Shown here: piece after piece, positions 6,602 through 10,213 of the stretch
How positions within the stretch are numbered: position 1 is the stretch's first letter
Layout: each line of letters begins with the position of its first letter
Assembly (NCBI GenBank): GCA_023390485.1
Contig: JAEWCT010000190.1
Location: 1 to 10,213, forward strand
Direction: 5' to 3'
Length of the DNA stretch: 10,213 nucleotides
Source: Pseudomonadota bacterium
GTDB lineage: Bacteria; Pseudomonadota; Alphaproteobacteria; Rhizobiales; Hyphomicrobiaceae
The notes under the pieces: generated by a model
Databases searched by the model: none
Seen by the model: the letters and a program-made list of their open reading frames with translations, nothing else
What the model was told of the DNA's origin: nothing
Program-made: the position numbers and the translations under genes

Positions 6602-8145
6602 TCAGTGCGTTTCGCCGACGGCTGCCTCGGCGGCTTTGATCTCGGCCTGACGCTTCGCAATCACGTCGCCGATTGGCGGCCCTTGGAAGCGGTTGCGCTC
6701 CAGGAGGACCCAAATCAGCGCCGTCAGCACCACGAACCCGACCGTGATGTTGAGCGCCCAGTCGTTCGGCGGCTGCACACCGATGACGAAGATCAGGATC
6801 ATCGAAAGTATGGAGAGAACCGCGAAGAGCGAGTAGAGCGGCTTTCCAATGTTCCACGGACCCATTTTGGGCCACTTCGACGTGCCGTAGGCGAAGAGGC
6901 CGAGGGCAATCGGAATGGCGAAGGAGAAGAATAGGAAGATGACCGTGCACGATACGACGATCGTGTAGGCCGACGTTCCGGCAATCGAGACAACCGAGGC
7001 ACCCCAGACGAAGAGCCAGGCGAGGATCGCTCCGGTCCAGATGGCAATGACTGGCGTGCGGTGCTTCGGTGAAACCTTGGCGAGAGCCTTGGAGAATGGC
7101 AGGCCCCCGTCGCGCGAGAACGCGAAGATCATGCGCGAGGCGGATGTTACCGTCGCCAGCCCGCAAAGCAGCTGCGAGACGAAGATCGCGAGATAAAGCG
7201 CTTCTTTGATACCACCCGGGACGCGCTGGTCCATGGCCCAGAAGAAGACGTTCCAACCCTGTTTGGCGGCTTCGTCCATGTTCGGGATCATCAGCACGAA
7301 GGCCCCGAGCATGATATAACCAAAGACGGCCGACCAGAGCACTGAAGTCACCATGCCCTTCGGCACGGATTGCGCGGCATTGACGGTTTCTTCCGATGTA
7401 TGCGCGGAGGCGTCGTAGCCGGTGATCGTGTAGATCGGCAGCAATAGGCCGAGCAGGAAGACCCAGCTGTCGGATACCGACGCCAGACACCGCCGCCCGG
7501 ATCGCCCGAATAGTTGTGGAATGTGAACAAGCGGCTGACATCCCAGCTCGGCGCGAAGATCAGGCAGACAGCCGCAAGCGCCAGCGACGTTGCGAAGATC
7601 AGATAGCCTGAGAAGTCCGTCAGCTTCATCGTCAGGCCGATGCCGTAGTGGTTGATCAGCGCCATGCCGCCCGTGATGATGGCGAGGAAGATCGTCTGGT
7701 TCGTCAGGTTGTTCTCGATGCCGAGGTTCGGAAAGGCACCTTCGAAGAATGTCCACGTACCGGCGTTGATCGCGCCTAAAACCGTAATGAGACCGAGAAG
7801 GTTGAACCAGGCGGTCAGCCACCCAGTGAAGCGATTGCCGAGGATCGAACCCCAATGATAGAGGCCGCCGGCCGTTGGATAGGCCGAGCTGATCTGAGCC
7901 ATGCAGATGGCGAAGACGCCGGAAACCAGGCAGCCGAGCGGCCAGCCGATGCCGATGCCAATTCCGCCGGAGCCCGACGTCGCCTGCGCCAGCGAGTTAA
8001 TGCCGCCCGAGAGAATGCAGATGATGGAGAACGAAATCGCGAAGTTCGAAAAGGTATGCATGCGCCGGGAAAGTTCCTGCGCGTAGCCCATCGAATGAAG
8101 GACTTTTACGTCCTCATCGACCACTTTTGGTTCGCTAGCTGACAT
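6602..8145 (-). CDS. APC-superfamily amino acid/choline/GABA-type (ACT) permease, with apparent frameshift
   Basis: A 12-helix inner-membrane transporter of the amino acid/choline transporter family, about 514 residues once repaired. The N-terminus YAQELSRRMHTFSNFAISFS, SSAYPTAGGLYHWGS near 86-100, and SAHTSEETVNAAQSVPKG after the break are family hallmarks. The ATG at 8145 has GGGGA 6 nt upstream. The frame is open to Trp221 (7483-7485) and then turns into RRYPTAGSS, while the other frame continues as SVSDSWVFLLGLLLPIYTITGYDAS. Adding one C after that Trp codon (near 7482) gives VWPSVSDSW and a single full-length frame. Family members carry choline, GABA, polyamines or amino acids, so uptake of the amine degraded by neighbouring enzymes is likely but inferred. 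The intact second half (all later helices) suggests a sequencing error or recent loss rather than an old pseudogene. Confidence 0.88.
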
Positions 8146-8153
8146 GTGAGGTC

Positions 8154-8186
8154 CCCAAGAAATTGTTCCCTTTGGGAAATCTTGGG
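8154..8186 (-). promoter_or_regulatory. Leader hairpin overlapping the permease ribosome-binding site
   Basis: In the minus-strand transcript, CCCAAGA pairs with TCTTGGG (outer 7-bp stem, 8154-8160 with 8180-8186), enclosing TTCCC/GGGAA with a 3-nt loop (8166-8178). The 3' arm runs into the GGGGA ribosome site of the permease 9 nt before its ATG. The stem could therefore limit translation initiation until it is opened. No known riboswitch class is recognised. Confidence 0.4.
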
Positions 8187-8193
8187 CGACGTG

Positions 8194-8215
8194 ACGCTTT
8201 TCGCCACTCAAGCGT
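8194..8215. repeat. Inverted repeat ACGCTT-N10-AAGCGT upstream of permease
   Basis: Six-base arms separated by 10 bp, about 50-70 bp upstream of the permease start, with a GTGACG direct repeat beside each arm. The spacing of one to two helical turns would suit a dimeric regulator. The stretch around it (8187-8303) otherwise shows no gene and no clear promoter; a second small repeat TGCCAC-TGTG-GTGGCA lies at 8238-8253. Confidence 0.3.
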
Positions 8216-8303
8216 GACGGCGTCCAATCCTTCCTCTGCCACTGTGGTGGCAAGGCAGGAAAAGGTCAATCGCTGTGCAGGGCTAAATAGTGGGCAAACT
8301 TCG

Positions 8304-8335
8304 CCTCGGCCGCATGACAATCATGCGGTCCGAGG
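8304..8335 (-). terminator. Long stem-loop downstream of the PQQ-dependent dehydrogenase gene
   Basis: Arms CCTCGG plus CCGCATGA pair with TCATGCGG plus CCGAGG, 14 bp in total with one bulged T and a CAA loop. It lies 54-85 bp past the stop at 8389 and before the permease promoter region. There is no T run after the stem on the minus strand, so it is a structured 3' end or Rho-dependent terminator rather than a classic intrinsic one. Confidence 0.5.
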
Positions 8336-8388
8336 TTCGAAAGGGGTAGTCGCGACGAACGGCGATCATCCGTCCACAAATCCAACGT

Positions 8389-9636
8389 CTACTGATCTGA
8401 CCTGGCCTTGGCGACTTGATCCGTCAGCGGCTCGATCCGATAGATCGAGGCATCGGAACTGTCGGTCAACAGATAGATATACCCGTCCGGAGCGACAGCG
8501 ACGTCGCGAATACGCCCAATCTTATGGTGGAGATAGCGTTCTTCCTTGACGACTTTGCCCGAGTCCATTCGGAGCCGTATCAGACATTCACCGACGAGCG
8601 TTCCGACCAGGAAGTCCCCGCGCCAATCGTCGGGCATGACGTTGCCATAGTAGGAAACAAGACTGGCCGGAGCGACCGAGGGGACCCAAACGTAGACCGG
8701 GTCGACCATGCCGGGAGCCGATGTCTTGTCCGAAATGACGGACCCGTCGTAGTTAACTCCATAGGTCACGAGCGGCCATCCATAATTGCTGCCGCCAGTA
8801 ATGAGGTTCAACTCGTCGCCGCCTTTCGGACCCTGCTCAATCGACCAGAGCTGGCCGTCTCCGACGTTCCCGATCAATCCTTGCGGGTTGCGATGCCCGT
8901 AGCTGTAGATCTCCGGTAGCACGTCGCTGCGTCCGACGAACGGATTGTCTTCCGGGATCGAGCCGTCGACATTGATGCGGATGATCTTGCCGCCGTCATC
9001 GAGCAGATCTTGTGCGCGCTCCTTTTGGAAGCGGTCGCCGATCGTCAAATAGAGAGCCTTGTCCGGCCCGAACGCCAGGCGTCCGCCGATCTGGTCGAGC
9101 CCGCTCGCGGCTGGCCGGCTCTCAAAAATGACCTGCTTGTTGACGAGGTCCATGCCGTCGAGGACAGCGCTGGCAATCCGTATCGTTCCGGCTTCCGGAG
9201 TCCCGTGCATATAGGAGAGAAACAAACGGTGATTCTTCGGGAATTCAGGATCGACGACGACATCCAGAAGCCCTGAGTGGCTGCCCGAAAGAACCGTCGG
9301 CACCCCTGTGATACCCGCCGGGAGGAGCATGTCGCCCTCGATGACGCGAAGGCGTCCGGGCCGCTCGGTGACCAGAATTCGGCCATCGGGCAGGAATGCC
9401 ATCGCCCAGGGGCTTTCGAGCTTGTCGGCGATTTTGCGCAGCTCGAATGGGAACTCGCCGTCTTCGATCTCGCGAACATCGGATTGAGGTGGGAGCGAAT
9501 CGATATGCCGATCATCGCTGCCGATTTCCGCGCGGGCGGGTTCCGGCGCACCGAGAACGAATGCAGCAAAAAAAGCCGTGGCAAATCCGGAGCGGATGCC
9601 AAGGCGCCGCCCTAGGGGCGATGTCATGCTGTCCAA
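8389..9636 (-). CDS. Secreted PQQ-dependent aldose (sugar) dehydrogenase-like protein, YliI/Asd type
   Basis: A 415-residue beta-propeller protein of the soluble PQQ glucose/sorbosone dehydrogenase family. A signal peptide is clear: arginines near 10-15, a hydrophobic stretch FATAFFAAFVLGA, and cleavage after ARA (about residue 36), so it acts in the periplasm. Family motifs are SPWAMAFLPDGRILVTERPGR near 75-95, GGRLAFGP near 184-191, SYGHRNPQGL near 245-254, EQGPKGGDELNLI near 267-279, NYGWP near 284-288 and RIRDVAVAPDGYIYLLTD near 375-392. Members oxidise aldose sugars using PQQ and calcium. At the position of the catalytic base (His144 of the Acinetobacter enzyme, HQSGR; HFGGR in YliI) this protein has Gln182 (DQIGGR), so activity is uncertain. 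The listed start is TTG at 9636, served by AAGGA about 10 nt upstream; ATG at 9627 is an alternative. It is separated from the permease gene by 243 bp and a stem-loop, so it is probably its own unit. Confidence 0.9.
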   Translation of the reverse strand: MDSMTSPLGRRLGIRSGFATAFFAAFVLGAPEPARAEIGSDDRHIDSLPPQSDVREIEDGEFPFELRKIADKLESPWAMAFLPDGRILVTERPGRLRVIEGDMLLPAGITGVPTVLSGSHSGLLDVVVDPEFPKNHRLFLSYMHGTPEAGTIRIASAVLDGMDLVNKQVIFESRPAASGLDQIGGRLAFGPDKALYLTIGDRFQKERAQDLLDDGGKIIRINVDGSIPEDNPFVGRSDVLPEIYSYGHRNPQGLIGNVGDGQLWSIEQGPKGGDELNLITGGSNYGWPLVTYGVNYDGSVISDKTSAPGMVDPVYVWVPSVAPASLVSYYGNVMPDDWRGDFLVGTLVGECLIRLRMDSGKVVKEERYLHHKIGRIRDVAVAPDGYIYLLTDSSDASIYRIEPLTDQVAKARSDQ

Positions 9637-9962
9637 ATTACCCCCGTCCTTTTTCTTCGTCTTTTCGGATGATTACCGATTTGTGATACTTTTAAGACTA
9701 TGCAGAAAGAGGGCGCAAGCAAGCCCAAAAAATGAACGCTCAATTCATCCCGCCAAATTCAACCGTTCATAAGAAGCTTGGTGGCCGATCTCTTGCATCG
9801 CTATCGCCTGCCGGAATGCGGAGGTTCCTCGCCCATCGGAAGATCGAGCGCCGGCACTTTGCCGCGCCGTCTTCCGCATGCGAGAGTTGCGGGCAACCCG
9901 ATGCTGCCGGCTCAGAATTCGCGTTCTGACGCCACGCGCTATCGGCATACGGATGCTGATCA
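9637..9962. other. Intergenic region between divergent PQQ dehydrogenase and CHASE2 genes
   Basis: These 326 bp contain no gene I can support. The left third (9650-9740) is clearly more AT-rich than the rest of the window and probably carries the leftward promoter; a weak candidate is TTGCGC followed 17 bp later by TTAAAA on the minus strand (about 9680-9720). A 65-codon open frame at 9732-9929 (plus) has no ribosome site and no recognisable product. No strong palindrome or T-tract terminator is seen. Confidence 0.4.
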
Positions 9963-10213
9963 ATGGATCTCGGCTTAAGCCGCCTGCCGCTCGCATTTCT
10001 GATCTCCATCGCTGTACTCGGGGCATGCCTCGCGCTGCGCATCGCCGATCCCGAACCGGTGGCGCGCCTCAGACTCTCGGTTTTCGATTCCTTCCTCCGC
10101 GCATCGCCACGCCAGGCTGACCCGGCATTCCCCGTGCGCATCGTCGCGATTGACGAAGCCTCCCTCGCGCGGATCGGCCAATGGCCATGGCCGCGCTCCA
10201 AACTTGCCACGCT
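9963..10213 (+). CDS. CHASE2-domain sensor protein, N-terminal part (runs off window)
   Basis: Eighty-three residues are visible. A hydrophobic segment at about 8-26 (LPLAFLISIAVLGACLAL) acts as a signal anchor. It is followed by ARLRLSVFDSFLRASPR and then VRIVAIDEASLARIGQWPWPRSKLA, the opening of a CHASE2 extracytoplasmic sensor domain (the IDEASLxxxGQWPWPR signature). CHASE2 proteins in alphaproteobacteria usually continue with three more membrane helices and a class III adenylate cyclase, kinase or similar output domain; which one applies here lies outside the window. An in-frame TGA at 9957-9959 fixes ATG 9963 as the first possible ATG start. The ribosome-binding site is weak. It is divergent from the PQQ dehydrogenase and not obviously linked to the amine genes. 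Confidence 0.85.
   Translation, partial: MDLGLSRLPLAFLISIAVLGACLALRIADPEPVARLRLSVFDSFLRASPRQADPAFPVRIVAIDEASLARIGQWPWPRSKLAT

Noticed and set aside
6474..7541. A 355-codon minus-strand frame overlapping the permease and SDR start
   Set aside because: It is an out-of-frame shadow of the permease. The transmembrane helices and family motifs lie in the other frame.
8295..8345. tRNA-like look: a 5-bp stem with 7-nt loop followed by GGTTCGAA
   Set aside because: The loop lacks U33, and no T-stem, D-arm or acceptor stem can be paired around it on either strand. Explained better as a plain stem-loop.
9732..9929. Possible 65-residue protein with a CESC motif
   Set aside because: No ribosome site, no recognisable family, and it lies in a divergent promoter region; chance open frame is more likely.

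Overview
The window is GC-rich (about 60%) with dense, mostly intact genes, 4-bp ATGA stop/start overlaps inside operons and protein sequences of alphaproteobacterial character, most likely Hyphomicrobiales. This assignment is an inference from gene content and style; no rRNA or other phylogenetic marker is present. It reads as chromosomal metabolic DNA: I see no tRNA, rRNA, IS element, integrase, phage gene or CRISPR array.

Left block (1-2366, minus strand): three translationally coupled genes run leftward. They are a PuuC/SpuC-type class III amine:pyruvate aminotransferase, a PuuD-type gamma-glutamyl-GABA hydrolase (class I glutamine amidotransferase fold), and the 5' end of a glutamine-synthetase-family gamma-glutamylamine ligase that runs off the window. 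This is the toolkit for putrescine-like amines through gamma-glutamyl intermediates. The ligase fragment carries an apparent +1 frameshift near base 58.

Centre (2367-5728): a 355-bp divergent control region holds two good palindromes. It separates the left operon from a rightward unit of a TetR-family regulator followed by eutB and eutC, the two subunits of adenosylcobalamin-dependent ethanolamine ammonia-lyase. No EutA reactivase, acetaldehyde dehydrogenase or microcompartment shell gene is visible. A 9-bp-arm hairpin closes eutC and the converging gene.

Right block (5729-9636, minus strand): an NAD-type SDR oxidoreductase, an amino acid/choline/GABA-type (ACT, APC superfamily) permease broken by an apparent -1 frameshift near 7482, and a secreted PQQ-dependent aldose dehydrogenase-like protein (YliI/Asd type) with an altered catalytic-histidine position. 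After a 326-bp gap, the N-terminus of a CHASE2-domain sensor protein begins on the plus strand at 9963 and runs off the end.

Taken together, 1-8145 looks like an amine nitrogen/carbon acquisition locus: an amine-type permease, a gamma-glutamylation/transamination route, and a B12-dependent ethanolamine route, with a local TetR regulator placed to control both divergent units. The function of the SDR and any link of the PQQ enzyme and CHASE2 protein to this locus are unproven. No clearly novel system was found. The most useful leads are the shared amine-route arrangement, the two single-base frameshifts, the palindromes next to tetR, and the hairpins around the permease gene.
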